A DNA stretch of 64,000 bases from Gracilimonas sp. (GTDB lineage: Bacteria; Bacteroidota; Rhodothermia; Balneolales; Balneolaceae). The stretch covers positions 1,178,001 to 1,242,000 of the forward strand of contig NZ_JAEPPI010000001.1 in the NCBI RefSeq assembly GCF_017641085.1, read 5' to 3'. Below are positions 16,017 to 25,176 of the stretch, one piece after another (position 1 is the stretch's first letter; each line of letters begins with the position of its first letter). The translations under genes were made by a program, and so were the position numbers. The notes under the pieces were generated by a model. It was given only the letters and a program-made list of their open reading frames with translations. It was not told the DNA's origin and ran no database searches.

Positions 16017-17357
16017 TTAAAGCCCGAAGTATCTGAATGCATCATTAAACATTACAAAAATGAATAATCCAATCATCAGGAAAAAGCCAATTTGTTGGGC
16101 AATCATGCGAACTTTTTCAGAGGGTTCGCGACGAGTTATACCTTCGTAAAGCAGGAAAACAAGGTGCCCTCCATCCAAAGCCGGAATCGGCAGAATGTTC
16201 AGAATTGCAAGCGTGATACTCAACAGCGCCGTGATGTTCCAAAAACCAATCCATCCTGCCTGGTCGGTTGCTTCACGGGTAATGCTGGCTATGGCAATCG
16301 GGCCGCCCAGATTTTGAGTAACCGAAATGTCGCCGGTTATCATCCGGGTAAAACCCTGTACAATGCCTACTGTTTGTTCTATGGTTTGATTATATCCTTC
16401 GCCAACAGATTCCCATAGTCCATATTCGATACGCTTCAGACCTAAGGTTTGGATTTGGGGTGAAGCAATCCCGATGGTTTTAGTGTCCGGGTCAGGAGTA
16501 ATAGACGCATAGAAAACCGAATCCTCCCGCTGCACTCCAAAATTAACCGCGGAATCTGCATTTTGAATAATCTCTACCAATTGAACCCAGTATTTGACGG
16601 TATCACCATTTGCCGATACTATACGATCACCGGCTTGTAATCCGGCTTCTGCAGCGGGTCTTCCGGCAGGAACCGATGAAATTTTACTTGGAAAAGAATA
16701 GGTCGGATCCAAAAAACCGCGTGTTTGCAGGCTATCCAGGAAATTTGGAGTAACAGGAACGGAGATTTGCTGTCCGTCTCTCATCACCATATACGTCAGG
16801 TTATTTGAAGTGAGTTCAGAAGCGGAAACCAGTTCATTGAAATAAGCAACTCGTTGCCCGTTCACGCCTACAATTTTGTCTCCGGTTTCGAAGCCTATTT
16901 CATGCAAAATAGAGGTTTCAGGAACATAAATTCCCTCGGTTTCATCAATGGGCAGTACGGCTTTACCCTGGCTGTAGGTCAACCCAAAGTAGATGAAGAA
17001 TGCCAAAATCATGTTAAAGATAACCCCGGCCGTAATGGTTACGATACGCTGCCAAACGGGTTTACTTCGGTATTCCCAGGGCTCGGGTTCTTTTTCCAGA
17101 TGATCAGTATCCATGCTTTCATCAATCATCCCGGATATTTTCACATATCCGCCAAGCGGTGTTGCTCCAATGCAGTAATCGGTGTCTCCTTTTTGGAAGC
17201 CCCATACCCGGGGTGGAAATCCAATCGAGAAGCGCTCAACCCGCATTCCAAAAAACTTTGCTGCTAGAAAGTGCCCCAGTTCATGAATAAAAACCAGGAT
17301 CATCAGTGCTCCGCCAAAAATGAGGAGCGTATTTAATAAGCTTAAAAACCAGTCCAT
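16017..17357 (-). CDS. rseP: RIP metalloprotease RseP (site-2 protease family)
   Basis: 446-residue inner-membrane zinc protease that cleaves transmembrane substrates such as anti-sigma factors and signal-peptide remnants. The first helix contains VFIHELGHFLAAKFFG, with the HExxH zinc motif. The region at about residues 120-300 contains two PDZ-like modules (LHEIGFETGDKIVGVNGQRV; AGLQAGDRIVSANGD). The C-terminal membrane part has ILNILPIPALDGGHLVF, the second active-site motif (N-x-[LIP]-PIPxLDGG) that supplies the third zinc ligand Asp. Length and layout fit RseP well. It starts 5 bases after dxr, a pairing common in many bacteria, and is followed by psd after 2 bases. Confidence 0.95.
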   Translation of the reverse strand: MDWFLSLLNTLLIFGGALMILVFIHELGHFLAAKFFGMRVERFSIGFPPRVWGFQKGDTDYCIGATPLGGYVKISGMIDESMDTDHLEKEPEPWEYRSKPVWQRIVTITAGVIFNMILAFFIYFGLTYSQGKAVLPIDETEGIYVPETSILHEIGFETGDKIVGVNGQRVAYFNELVSASELTSNNLTYMVMRDGQQISVPVTPNFLDSLQTRGFLDPTYSFPSKISSVPAGRPAAEAGLQAGDRIVSANGDTVKYWVQLVEIIQNADSAVNFGVQREDSVFYASITPDPDTKTIGIASPQIQTLGLKRIEYGLWESVGEGYNQTIEQTVGIVQGFTRMITGDISVTQNLGGPIAIASITREATDQAGWIGFWNITALLSITLAILNILPIPALDGGHLVFLLYEGITRREPSEKVRMIAQQIGFFLMIGLFIFVMFNDAFRYFGL

Positions 17358-17362
17358 GTAAA

Positions 17363-18511
17363 TTATTTAATAATTGTATGCGCGTAGCTTCGCGTCTCTT
17401 TGTCGATTTCTTTTAACGTCTCTGCGTTCAAACTATCATTCAATTCGATGTTAGCCAAACTTTCTTTTACAATTTCAGGGATGTGAATATAACCAATTTC
17501 TTTGTTCAAAAATCGCTCAACGGCAACTTCATTTGCAGCGTTTAAAACGGCAGGTGCGTACCCTCCCTTCGAGATACTATCCATTGCTAATTTAACACAG
17601 GGAAACTTATCAAAATCAACGGGTTCAAAGGTGAGGTTCTGAGCTTCATTCCAATTCATTCTCGGGGTATCTAAGGGGAACCGATCAGGGTAACTCAACG
17701 CATAAATTATAGGCACTTTCATATCCGGTAAACCCAGCTGTGCTTTACTGGATCCGTCTATAAAAGTAATCATGGAATGGATAATACTTTGGGGATGAAT
17801 GACGGGCTGAATTTTTTCTACGGGAAGATCAAAAAGCCAGTGTGCTTCTATGATTTCCAGGCCTTTGTTCATCATGGTTGAGGAGTCGATGGTAATTTTT
17901 GCTCCCATGCTCCAGTTGGGGTGATCAAGAGCTTGTTCAACAGTAACCTGTTGCATCTGCTCTTTACTTAACTCCCGAAAAGGTCCGCCACTTGCTGTAA
18001 TGATAATCTTTTCGATGTCACCTATCGACTCTCCCACCAAACATTGCAGCATGGCGCTGTGTTCAGAATCTACCGGAATGAGCTGAGCCTCTGATTTTTT
18101 GAGTTCGGTCATAATCAACTCTCCACCCACTACCAATGACTCTTTATTAGCCAGTGCCACTTTCTTTCCTGAACGAATGGCTTCCAGTGTGGATTCAAAA
18201 CCGGCGAAGCCTACAAGACTGTTCAAAACTGTATCTACTTCAGGCAGAGAAGCTATGGCAGGAAGATGCTCAGCACCCGACATTACTTTGGTTTCGGACA
18301 CGGTTTGTTTCAAATCTGCATAATGTTCTTCATTGCTGATGAGAACATAGGCAGGGTTGAATTCCTGAACCTGCTCTGCCAGTAATTCCCAGTTGGAATG
18401 GGCGGTAAGAGCAACGATTTCAAACTTATCGGGGTGTTGCCGTACTATCTCAAGCGTCTGTGTTCCAATGGATCCGGTCGATCCCAGAATAGCCAGTTTT
18501 TGTTTCTTCAA
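17363..18511 (-). CDS. dxr: 1-deoxy-D-xylulose 5-phosphate reductoisomerase
   Basis: 382 residues. Converts DXP to 2-C-methyl-D-erythritol 4-phosphate with NADPH in the MEP isoprenoid pathway. The NADPH-binding loop is AILGSTGSIGTQTLEIV. Further signatures include VALANKESLVVGGELI, the substrate/metal residues in PVDSEHSAMLQCL (D-x-E) and ITASGGPFRELS, MGAKITIDSSTMMNKGLEII, and VIHPQSIIHSM. It is the first gene of dxr-rseP-psd on the minus strand. About 265 bases separate it from the divergent large secreted-protein gene at 18777; that gap must carry promoters for both. Confidence 0.96.
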   Translation of the reverse strand: MKKQKLAILGSTGSIGTQTLEIVRQHPDKFEIVALTAHSNWELLAEQVQEFNPAYVLISNEEHYADLKQTVSETKVMSGAEHLPAIASLPEVDTVLNSLVGFAGFESTLEAIRSGKKVALANKESLVVGGELIMTELKKSEAQLIPVDSEHSAMLQCLVGESIGDIEKIIITASGGPFRELSKEQMQQVTVEQALDHPNWSMGAKITIDSSTMMNKGLEIIEAHWLFDLPVEKIQPVIHPQSIIHSMITFIDGSSKAQLGLPDMKVPIIYALSYPDRFPLDTPRMNWNEAQNLTFEPVDFDKFPCVKLAMDSISKGGYAPAVLNAANEVAVERFLNKEIGYIHIPEIVKESLANIELNDSLNAETLKEIDKETRSYAHTIIK

Positions 18512-18680
18512 ATCCTTGTCGATTTAGTTCTTCGACAAATTAAGCAATGATTAATAAAAGACCATTTAAACTTTGTTCGATTTACGAGGATACAAATCTA
18601 ATGTTTATAAGCTTCACATAATAAATGCACTATTCTAATCTAAGTAGCTTGATAAATATAATTTACGGTCTATATTAGGT

Positions 18681-18743
18681 ATTGCTAATCTTAAAAGAGA
18701 ATAACTATTAGCGGGGTATTGGCCTGTAGCTGCATTCGGCCAA
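18681..18743 (+). promoter_or_regulatory. Paired hairpins in the 5' leader of the large secreted-protein gene
   Basis: Within the 265-base gap before 18777, GCTAAT (18684-18689) pairs with ATTAGC (18707-18712), and directly after it TTGGCC (18719-18724) pairs with GGCCAA (18738-18743). The G-rich segment GCGGGG lies between the stems. There is no U-tract, so these are not terminators, and I cannot match them to a known riboswitch. Both stems are only six pairs long and could be chance. Confidence 0.3.
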
Positions 18744-18776
18744 GAAGTACAAACAATAATTATTTAATAGAAAATT

Positions 18777-21182
18777 ATGGGATACATAAACAAAGGTACT
18801 AATAGTACCAGGCTGCTGATATTGGTATGTCTGGGTTTTTTAATCATGGCTTTAATGCCAAAAAATGTTGAAGCAAGTCATTTCAGATATGGAACTATGA
18901 GTTGGTCTCCTACCGGTAATCCGGGGGAAGTTGAGATCAGAATGAAAGTTGTGTTTAGATTATTTGGTTCCTTTTCTGTTGGTGATAATATAACTGTAGG
19001 TAATTTAGCAATGGGAGATGGCTCTTTTGAACAGGTCATTGCCACTGTTACCAATATAAATGTTGCTGACAACTATTTCGAAGGTGAGGTAGTTATCAGG
19101 AAAACATACAGTGGTGCAGGTCCTTATAATGTTAGTTGGAATAGTTGTTGTCGAATTAGCGGTATAAGTAATGCAAGTGGTATATGGAATTTGCAAACAG
19201 TGATTACTCCACTATCTGGAAACTCCTCTCCGGTAAGTAATCAATTCCCGATTGTAAATGTAGGGCAAGGTACTGCTTCAACATTTTTTGTAAGTGCCGC
19301 TGATCCTGATGGTGATAATCTACGGTTTAGAATTGCAAATCCTTCAGAATTTGGTGCCCAGAGTGCTGTTCCAAATTTGTCCATCGATCCTAATACTGGT
19401 TTAATGACATGGAATAATTCAGGGTTACCTTTAGGGAGTCGCTGGGCTGTGATGGTAGTAGTTGAAGACCTGGATGCTAATGGAAACGTCAAGACATCAA
19501 CACCGGTTGATTTCATGATGGACATTGTTCAAGTTCAAAGTGATCCTCCGGTTTGTGAAATATCAAATGCAGGACCAATAGAGGCAACCGTTGGAAATAA
19601 TGTAGGGTTTAATATCACAGCTACTGCAGATGATCCAAGTTATGGTATCTCTTTAGCAGGTATAGGTATACCTTCAGGCAGTTCATTCTCCCCTTCTTTA
19701 CCGGTTTCAGGTACTGGCTCTGTAACTTCCACTTATAATTGGTCTCCCTCAGCAGTTCAGACTGGAAGTTTTGTGCTTACATTTTCAGCTACAGACCAAT
19801 TTGGCCAGCAGTCTCAATGTAGCATAACTATAAATGTTACAGATAACCGGCCGCCAGTTGCTGATGCAGGCCAAGATATAACGACTACTGCGACAGGACA
19901 GACGACACCTGTAACCTTAGATGGCAGTGGTTCATCAGACCCTGATGGTGATGCACTTACTTATAGTTGGACAGATGGAACTACAACGGCTAATGGTGTA
20001 AGCCCAACATTAAATCTTGCCGATGGTGTTTACACCTTTACACTTACTGTTTCAGATGGTGATGCAACCGACACCGACGAAGTAACCGTAACCGTTGAAA
20101 ATACAATACCGATTGCCGATGCAGGTGAAGATGTTACAAACGAGTGCCCGGATTATGAGGTAACTTTAGATGCAAGTGGTACTACAGATGCTGATGGTGA
20201 TGATCTGACATATACATGGACAGGTTCATTCGGATCTGTTAGTGGGATTTCGAGTACTGTAACACTACCACTAGGTACTCATGAAATTATACTTACAGTT
20301 GACGACACGGATGGCGGGTCAGATCAAGACACTGTTTATGTGACTATCGAAGACACAACACCACCCGAACTGTTAACCGATAGTGATCCATATATTCTAT
20401 GGCCACCAAATCACAAATACCACACCTTTAGTATAACCGATTTTGTAACCTCTGTGGAGGATGCATGTGATGCTAACGTGGATATTTCTTCAGTTGTGAT
20501 TACCAAGGTTCGAAGCGATGAACCAGAAGAACAAGCTGGTTCTAATAACGGAAAAGGCAAGAACGGTGGCGGCGGTGATGGAAATACATCTGATGATATT
20601 GTTATAGCTGATGATGGACTATCTGTCGATTTACGAGCTGAAAGGCTTGGCGGTGGCAATGGTCGTGTGTACACCATTTTTGTAGGAGTTGTAGATAATA
20701 GTGGTAACTCATCTGAAGCCTCCTATCAGGTTCATGTACCAAAAAATCCAAATACTACTGCCACTGACGATGGCTTGACCTATGGTTATGAAGTAGCAGG
20801 ACTCACTCCTACCGCACCGGGAGCTACTCCTTCCTCCATCGTAAGTAATACACAAGCTGGATCAAATACTTTTGGAAATTCAGATATCGAATACGGAGTA
20901 AATAACTCTGATAATCCTGAATCCTTTGTATTAAACCAAAATTATCCTAATCCCTTTAACCCGACAACGGTGATTAGCTTTAGTGTTCCATCTAAAGAGA
21001 TGGTAAGCATTAAAATCTATGATCTAACCGGACGCTTAATAGCTACATTAGTTAATAGTGTTAAATCCCAGGGTAATTATGAAGTAACCTTTAATGCTGA
21101 AAACATAAACAGTGGCATCTATTTATACAGGATGACAGCTGGAAATTATACTGAAATAAGAAAAATGACTCTTATCAAGTAA
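18777..21182 (+). CDS. Large secreted PKD-domain protein with C-terminal T9SS sorting domain
   Basis: 801 residues with an N-terminal signal (hydrophobic LLILVCLGFLIMALM, cleavage near VEAS). The N-terminal third is a beta-rich region ending in cadherin/Ig-like repeats (SAADPDGDNLRFRI; SPSAVQTGSFVLTFSATDQF). Two PKD-like domains follow at about residues 355-530, each with the DADGDxLTYxW and YTFTLTVxDGD patterns. Next comes ILWPPNHKYHTFSI, a motif common beside PKD domains, with a Gly/Asn/Lys-rich linker. The last 80 residues, starting NQNYPNPFNPTTVISF and ending KMTLIK, are a textbook type A T9SS sorting signal. It is probably surface-attached or released, perhaps adhesive or polymer-binding. 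It is monocistronic, with a terminator 18 bases after the stop. Confidence 0.88.
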   Translation: MGYINKGTNSTRLLILVCLGFLIMALMPKNVEASHFRYGTMSWSPTGNPGEVEIRMKVVFRLFGSFSVGDNITVGNLAMGDGSFEQVIATVTNINVADNYFEGEVVIRKTYSGAGPYNVSWNSCCRISGISNASGIWNLQTVITPLSGNSSPVSNQFPIVNVGQGTASTFFVSAADPDGDNLRFRIANPSEFGAQSAVPNLSIDPNTGLMTWNNSGLPLGSRWAVMVVVEDLDANGNVKTSTPVDFMMDIVQVQSDPPVCEISNAGPIEATVGNNVGFNITATADDPSYGISLAGIGIPSGSSFSPSLPVSGTGSVTSTYNWSPSAVQTGSFVLTFSATDQFGQQSQCSITINVTDNRPPVADAGQDITTTATGQTTPVTLDGSGSSDPDGDALTYSWTDGTTTANGVSPTLNLADGVYTFTLTVSDGDATDTDEVTVTVENTIPIADAGEDVTNECPDYEVTLDASGTTDADGDDLTYTWTGSFGSVSGISSTVTLPLGTHEIILTVDDTDGGSDQDTVYVTIEDTTPPELLTDSDPYILWPPNHKYHTFSITDFVTSVEDACDANVDISSVVITKVRSDEPEEQAGSNNGKGKNGGGGDGNTSDDIVIADDGLSVDLRAERLGGGNGRVYTIFVGVVDNSGNSSEASYQVHVPKNPNTTATDDGLTYGYEVAGLTPTAPGATPSSIVSNTQAGSNTFGNSDIEYGVNNSDNPESFVLNQNYPNPFNPTTVISFSVPSKEMVSIKIYDLTGRLIATLVNSVKSQGNYEVTFNAENINSGIYLYRMTAGNYTEIRKMTLIK

Positions 21183-21200
21183 TTTAAAATCAATAGATAA

Positions 21201-21233
21201 AAGCCGTAATCTTAACTGATTACGGCTTTTTTT
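21201..21233. terminator. Bidirectional intrinsic terminator
   Basis: AAGCCGTAATC (21201-21211) pairs with GATTACGGCTT (21217-21227) around a short loop. On the plus strand a run of T follows the stem, ending transcription of the secreted PKD protein. On the minus strand a shorter T-rich run (CTTTTATC) could serve the convergent HDAC-like gene that ends at 21239. Confidence 0.9.
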
Positions 21234-21238
21234 ATTAG

Positions 21239-22138
21239 TTAAAAACCCATTTCTTTTGCCACTTCATACATTTGTGCATGGGCAACCACCGTATCATTAA
21301 GTGTAGGGGCATATCCACCTGAGAGTAACAATACCAAAGGCAGATTTCGTTGAGTGATGGTCTCGATAACAATTCGCTCTCTTTCCCTGAGTCCATTTAG
21401 AGTAAGTGATAACCGGCCAAAGTGATCCGCCTCCAACGGATCAATTCCACCTAAGTAATACACAAGGTCAGGGTTGAAATCATGTAGAATTGAATCGAGT
21501 GCGGAGATAAGGGCTTTATGGTAATCTTCGTCTTCGGTTTTATCGGGCAAACCAACATCTAAATCGGAAGGCGGTTTCTTGAACGGATAGTTCTTTTCTC
21601 CATGAATAGAGAACGTAAATACACTGGGATCATCTGCAAAGATATGAGCCGTTCCGTTGCCCTGATGAACATCACAATCGATTACCATCACTTTATTCAC
21701 CCATTTGGATTGCTGCAACACTTTGATAGCCACGGCCACATCATTAAATACGCAAAATCCTTCTCCTAAATCCGGCATGGCATGATGGGTGCCACCCGCT
21801 AAATTACCGGCAATCCCATCTTGCAGGGCCATGAGTCCGGCATTAATGGTCCCCTGAACAGCCAGCCTTGAACGTATAGCAAGAGATTTACTCCAGGGTA
21901 ACCCCATTCTCCGCTCTTCCTTACGGTCTAAGGTTCCCTCCCAGATTGCTTGCGTGTACCTGGGCGTATGTGCCATAATCAGGTTTGAGTGATCGACCAT
22001 AGAAGGCTCTATGATTTCGGAAGTTTTAAGAACCCCACGATCCAATAAATAGCAATGCAGGCCACTGAACTTCTTCATCGGGAAGATATGATCATCAGGC
22101 ATATCGGCAACGTAACCGGGGCTGTAGCTAACTCTCAA
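21239..22138 (-). CDS. Histone-deacetylase/AcuC-family deacetylase
   Basis: 299 residues of the arginase/deacetylase-fold HDAC superfamily, zinc-dependent amidohydrolases that in bacteria deacetylate proteins, polyamines or small amides. Key residues are visible: the His-His pair and Gly loop in AGGTHHAMPDLGEGFCVFND, the zinc ligands in VMVIDCDVHQGNGTAHIF (D-x-H), and the C-terminal zinc Asp in DLVYYLGGIDPLEADHFG, then LLLSGGYAPT. FSIHGEKNYPFKK is typical of the HdaH/class II-like bacterial group. It follows pgeF by 15 bases as the last gene of aroE-pgeF-HDAC. Its physiological substrate is unknown. Confidence 0.9.
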   Translation of the reverse strand: MRVSYSPGYVADMPDDHIFPMKKFSGLHCYLLDRGVLKTSEIIEPSMVDHSNLIMAHTPRYTQAIWEGTLDRKEERRMGLPWSKSLAIRSRLAVQGTINAGLMALQDGIAGNLAGGTHHAMPDLGEGFCVFNDVAVAIKVLQQSKWVNKVMVIDCDVHQGNGTAHIFADDPSVFTFSIHGEKNYPFKKPPSDLDVGLPDKTEDEDYHKALISALDSILHDFNPDLVYYLGGIDPLEADHFGRLSLTLNGLRERERIVIETITQRNLPLVLLLSGGYAPTLNDTVVAHAQMYEVAKEMGF

Positions 22139-22153
22139 GGTGTAATAAATTCT

Positions 22154-22900
22154 TTAGTTCAATTTGATGATCCCCATCATCCGGCCACTATTATCTTTCT
22201 GCCGGCGATATGAATAATAGTTTTCATCTTCTATAGTACAGGAATCATCTATTTCAATATGATCGCTTTCAATGCCTTCATCTATCAGCTGCTGTCTGAT
22301 AAAAGCCTTTAGGTTAACATGGGGTTTGGCATAATTCGTTCTGTCCACAAATCGGTCAGGAAATTCAGTGGCTACTTCTTCCCCAACCTCAAAATTCTGG
22401 AGTGAAATACACGGACTCACATATACTTTTATATATTCTGGTTCAGCTCCAAGTGCCTTCATTTTTCGGATTGTTTTTGGCACAATATCAGCAACTGCTC
22501 CCCGCCAACCGGCATGAGCGGCTGCAATTACTTTATTCTCACTATCCGCGAGTAGTACAGCAGCACAATCGGCTACCTGTATGGCAAGGGCTAACCCGGA
22601 CTTGGTAGTTACGAAGCCATCGGTTCCTTCATAGATCCCTCCTTCGATCACTTCTTTAATATCCGTTTTGTGAACCTGAACTCCATAAGCTATTTGGTTT
22701 TCATCCAGACCAATCTCTTTTAATAATCGCTGGCGATTTTCAAGAACAGCGGACGCCTTTTCAGCAGTATTAAGCCCTAAATTTAAACCGGGAATAGCTC
22801 GATTGGGATGAACCGATTCCTGATTTCTCAGCGTGAACCAGCTTGAAACAGAGTCATTGTTCAGCAGATTCGGTTTTATAAGCTTAATTCGGAAAGACAT
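22154..22900 (-). CDS. pgeF: Purine nucleoside phosphorylase / laccase-domain protein (YfiH, PgeF)
   Basis: 248 residues of the multicopper-polyphenol-oxidase-fold family (DUF152/YfiH). Members act as adenosine/inosine phosphorylase-deaminases and PgeF edits peptidoglycan composition in E. coli. Zinc ligands and core motifs are visible: NLGLNTAEKASAVLENR near the N-terminus, YGVQVHKTDI (His), ADCAAVLLAD (Cys), AAAHAGWRGAVADI (His), and VSPCISLQNFEVGEEV, then SYRRQKDNSGRMMGII at the C-terminus. The gene overlaps the end of aroE by 17 bases, so they are co-transcribed. The family call is firm; which activity matters here is not. Confidence 0.92.
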   Translation of the reverse strand: MSFRIKLIKPNLLNNDSVSSWFTLRNQESVHPNRAIPGLNLGLNTAEKASAVLENRQRLLKEIGLDENQIAYGVQVHKTDIKEVIEGGIYEGTDGFVTTKSGLALAIQVADCAAVLLADSENKVIAAAHAGWRGAVADIVPKTIRKMKALGAEPEYIKVYVSPCISLQNFEVGEEVATEFPDRFVDRTNYAKPHVNLKAFIRQQLIDEGIESDHIEIDDSCTIEDENYYSYRRQKDNSGRMMGIIKLN

Positions 22901-23735
22901 CTTCTAACTTCATTTTTATGAGTCCGGTTGGGAATTCTTGTCCTGTCCAGAGTTTAAAGGCTTTCGCTCCTTGGTAAATCAGCATATCTAAACCTTCAAC
23001 TGGAATTCCACCCACTGTTTTGGCTTGTTTCAGAAATTTAGTTTCGCGGGGATTATACACCACATCATAGCATATTTTATCAGATAGCAATTCTGCCTCT
23101 TGATCTTTTACCGGAGATGCATCGGTATTGGGTGTCATTCCAAGTGGTGTTGCATTTATTATGATGGCTGCTTCTTCAGCATAAGCACTCCAGTTATCAT
23201 AATTACACATGATGATATCAGATTGCTCATCATACCGGCCCGGGCGACGGGAAACCATCACTATCTCTTCAACACCAAGTTCACGCAGTGCATAACAAAT
23301 AGCTTTTGTTGCGCCGCCGGTTCCAAAAATAATGGCTCGCTCACCGGCAAGCTGGTCTTCATACTCCTCTATAGGAACGCGGAACCCATATTCATCGGTA
23401 TTTTCACCAATAATTTTTCCGTCTCTTTTTACAATGGTATTGATGGCCCCGATTTGTGCGGCCTCCATACCCAGCGTGTCCATGGCATTAAACAATGTCT
23501 CCTTATAAGGGATGGTAATGTTTGCCCCAAGGAACTCTAACCGGTTAAAGTGGGCAATCAGGGTTGATATCTCACTGTTACGGACGGCTACGGCGTGGTA
23601 TTCGGCCTTCAATCCGTGATGATCCAGAGCCGTATTATGCATTAATGGAGAAACGCTGTGACTTATTGGACTGCCAATTAATAAATAATGAGGTTGACGG
23701 CTCGATTCTGACTGTAAAAACTTGCTGAAATCCAT
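22884..23735 (-). CDS. aroE: Shikimate dehydrogenase
   Basis: 283 residues. NADPH-dependent reduction of 3-dehydroshikimate to shikimate in aromatic amino-acid synthesis. Substrate site: LIGSPISHSVSPLMHNTALD, GANITIPYKE (catalytic Lys), IGAINTIV and ENTDEYGF (catalytic Asp). NADP loop: IIFGTGGATKAICYAL followed by VSRRPGRY, the basic pair suiting NADPH. C-terminal MLIYQGAKAFKLWTG is the Gln-containing closing motif. It heads the aroE-pgeF-HDAC unit. A terminator at 23753-23782 isolates it from the START-like gene upstream on the same strand. Confidence 0.95.
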   Translation of the reverse strand: MDFSKFLQSESSRQPHYLLIGSPISHSVSPLMHNTALDHHGLKAEYHAVAVRNSEISTLIAHFNRLEFLGANITIPYKETLFNAMDTLGMEAAQIGAINTIVKRDGKIIGENTDEYGFRVPIEEYEDQLAGERAIIFGTGGATKAICYALRELGVEEIVMVSRRPGRYDEQSDIIMCNYDNWSAYAEEAAIIINATPLGMTPNTDASPVKDQEAELLSDKICYDVVYNPRETKFLKQAKTVGGIPVEGLDMLIYQGAKAFKLWTGQEFPTGLIKMKLEDVFPN

Positions 23736-23752
23736 AGTACTTTAAAAATGAC

Positions 23753-23782
23753 AAAAAAAATGCGCATCGGTGAGATGCGCAT
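23753..23782 (-). terminator. Intrinsic terminator after the START-like gene
   Basis: On the minus strand ATGCGCATC pairs perfectly with GATGCGCAT (23782-23774 and 23768-23760) around a five-base loop and is followed by eight T residues. It ends transcription of the 23817-24293 gene before aroE. Confidence 0.9.
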
Positions 23783-23816
23783 CAAGTAATGTAAATAATA
23801 TAAAGATTGAAATACC

Positions 23817-24293
23817 TTATGCGGTAACTTCTTCTTCGGTCTCTTCCGTTGGCTCGATTGGAGTTTCCTTGAAGGTTCCGCCTTCAGCTAATTCCTTGAA
23901 TTTCTCCAGGTCTTTTTTGAGCTGAGCAGGTGAATCTTCAATGAAAGAAGCCAATTCTTCTTCAGGATCACCGAAAAAAGTACGGTAGTCCAGAGAAAAC
24001 TCAACGCGTGTGCGTTCGCCGTTATCAAGCGGAGTAAATCGAATAGTTCCGGTTTGATTCAGATTACCGTTGATAGTAATCCAGGCAAAGCGAGTATTAC
24101 GAAGATTATCGATAAGATTGGTTGTCCACTGATACTCTTCTCCTCCAATGTCAGTCTTGTATTCGAAAGTTTGAGAGTTAACTCTCTCTACTAAATCTAT
24201 ACGTTCCAAAAACTTAGGAAATTCAACTGGGTTAGAAAGGAGCTCGTACACTTTGGCAAGAGGTAGATCAATTTCGATTCTTTCGTGCGCCAT
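23817..24293 (-). CDS. SRPBCC (START-like / polyketide-cyclase) family protein
   Basis: 158 residues. The fold is suggested by ERIEIDLPLAKVYELLSNPV, then EFPKFLERIDLVERV, and later TRVEFSLDYRTFFGDPE, the strand-helix pattern of coenzyme Q-binding/Coq10-like SRPBCC proteins that hold hydrophobic ligands in a cavity. The C-terminus is an acidic, Glu/Thr-rich tail. There is no signal peptide and no membrane segment. It is transcribed alone: a strong terminator follows it and tmk, upstream on the same strand, is 230 bases away. Ligand and role cannot be deduced. Confidence 0.8.
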   Translation of the reverse strand: MAHERIEIDLPLAKVYELLSNPVEFPKFLERIDLVERVNSQTFEYKTDIGGEEYQWTTNLIDNLRNTRFAWITINGNLNQTGTIRFTPLDNGERTRVEFSLDYRTFFGDPEEELASFIEDSPAQLKKDLEKFKELAEGGTFKETPIEPTEETEEEVTA

Positions 24294-24524
24294 AATTTAT
24301 TACTTGGTAGTTATGATCGTTAGAATTGTATTCTTTTGATGAACTGGTTGTCATGGAAACAGGCAGGACTCATCCAGATTGCTTTAAATTTACGGATAAA
24401 AAGATTAAGCCTCAATGTTCATCACAGATAAATAATCGGATAACCGTAAAGTTTTTTAAAAAAGACTTCTCCGTCTCCTTTTTGTTACACCAATATCCGT
24501 GTTTAAAAAATAACAGCGGGTAAA

Positions 24525-25127
24525 TTAAAGCGATGATTGCAGCTCCTTAAAGATATCATCGTGAATCGAATCTTTATCCTGCCCCGCATCAATGGTTTTA
24601 AAACGGGTTTCAGTTTCGGCTAAATGCTCAAATCCATCGAAAACGCGTTTGAAAAAAGAATCTCCTGAGAGCTCCATACGATCTTTTTCAAAGTTCTTGG
24701 TCCGCTCGGCAGCCTCTTCCAGGCTAAGCCTCAAATAAAAAGTAAAATCAGGAACCAGGTTGTGCGTAGCTGCTGCATTGATTTGATTAATCTGATCGAT
24801 GGGCATACTCTTGCGCCCAAACCCCTGGTAAGCAGTTGTAGAGTCATAAAAGCGATCCAGGATTACTATTACATCTTGTTTAAGCAGAGGACGCACTTTC
24901 TCGGCAACCAACTGTGAGCGCGCTGATGAAAACAGCAAGAGCTCAGTTATCGGGTCAATATCCAGTTCGGGGTTGAGCAGCATTCCGCGAATCATCTCAG
25001 AGACATCGGTTCCTCCGGGCTCCCGAAATACCTCCACTTTATGCCCCAGCTTGGTCAATCGTTCTTTTAACAGGGAAATCTGTGTGGACTTCCCGCTTCC
25101 GTCTATTCCTTCAAATGTAATTAGCAT
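24525..25127 (-). CDS. tmk: Thymidylate kinase
   Basis: 200 residues. Phosphorylates dTMP to dTDP with ATP. P-loop FEGIDGSGKSTQ, the DR-x motif VFREPGGTDVSEMIRG (dTMP-binding Arg and Glu), VILDRFYDSTTAYQGFGR (DRY-like motif), and a LID region TKNFEKDRMELSGDSFFKRV. The length is typical. The gene stands alone; downstream lies a 230-base stretch with only an unconvincing 65-codon frame on the other strand, and upstream is a palindromic repeat element that separates it from divergent metG. Confidence 0.95.
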   Translation of the reverse strand: MLITFEGIDGSGKSTQISLLKERLTKLGHKVEVFREPGGTDVSEMIRGMLLNPELDIDPITELLLFSSARSQLVAEKVRPLLKQDVIVILDRFYDSTTAYQGFGRKSMPIDQINQINAAATHNLVPDFTFYLRLSLEEAAERTKNFEKDRMELSGDSFFKRVFDGFEHLAETETRFKTIDAGQDKDSIHDDIFKELQSSL

Positions 25128-25176
25128 GCAGTAAAGTTAAGGAGAAATGAGGAGCAGAAAAATTTATTAAACCTGC

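Noticed and set aside
18660-18776. Cyclic-di-GMP (GEMM) riboswitch before the secreted PKD protein
   Set aside because: A GCGGGG run is present, but the two-stem arrangement and conserved GEMM nucleotides do not match; listed only as unclassified structure.
24326-24523. 65-codon plus-strand frame between the START-like gene and tmk
   Set aside because: No ribosome-binding site, domain or convincing composition; the 230-base gap is AT-rich and more likely holds promoters.
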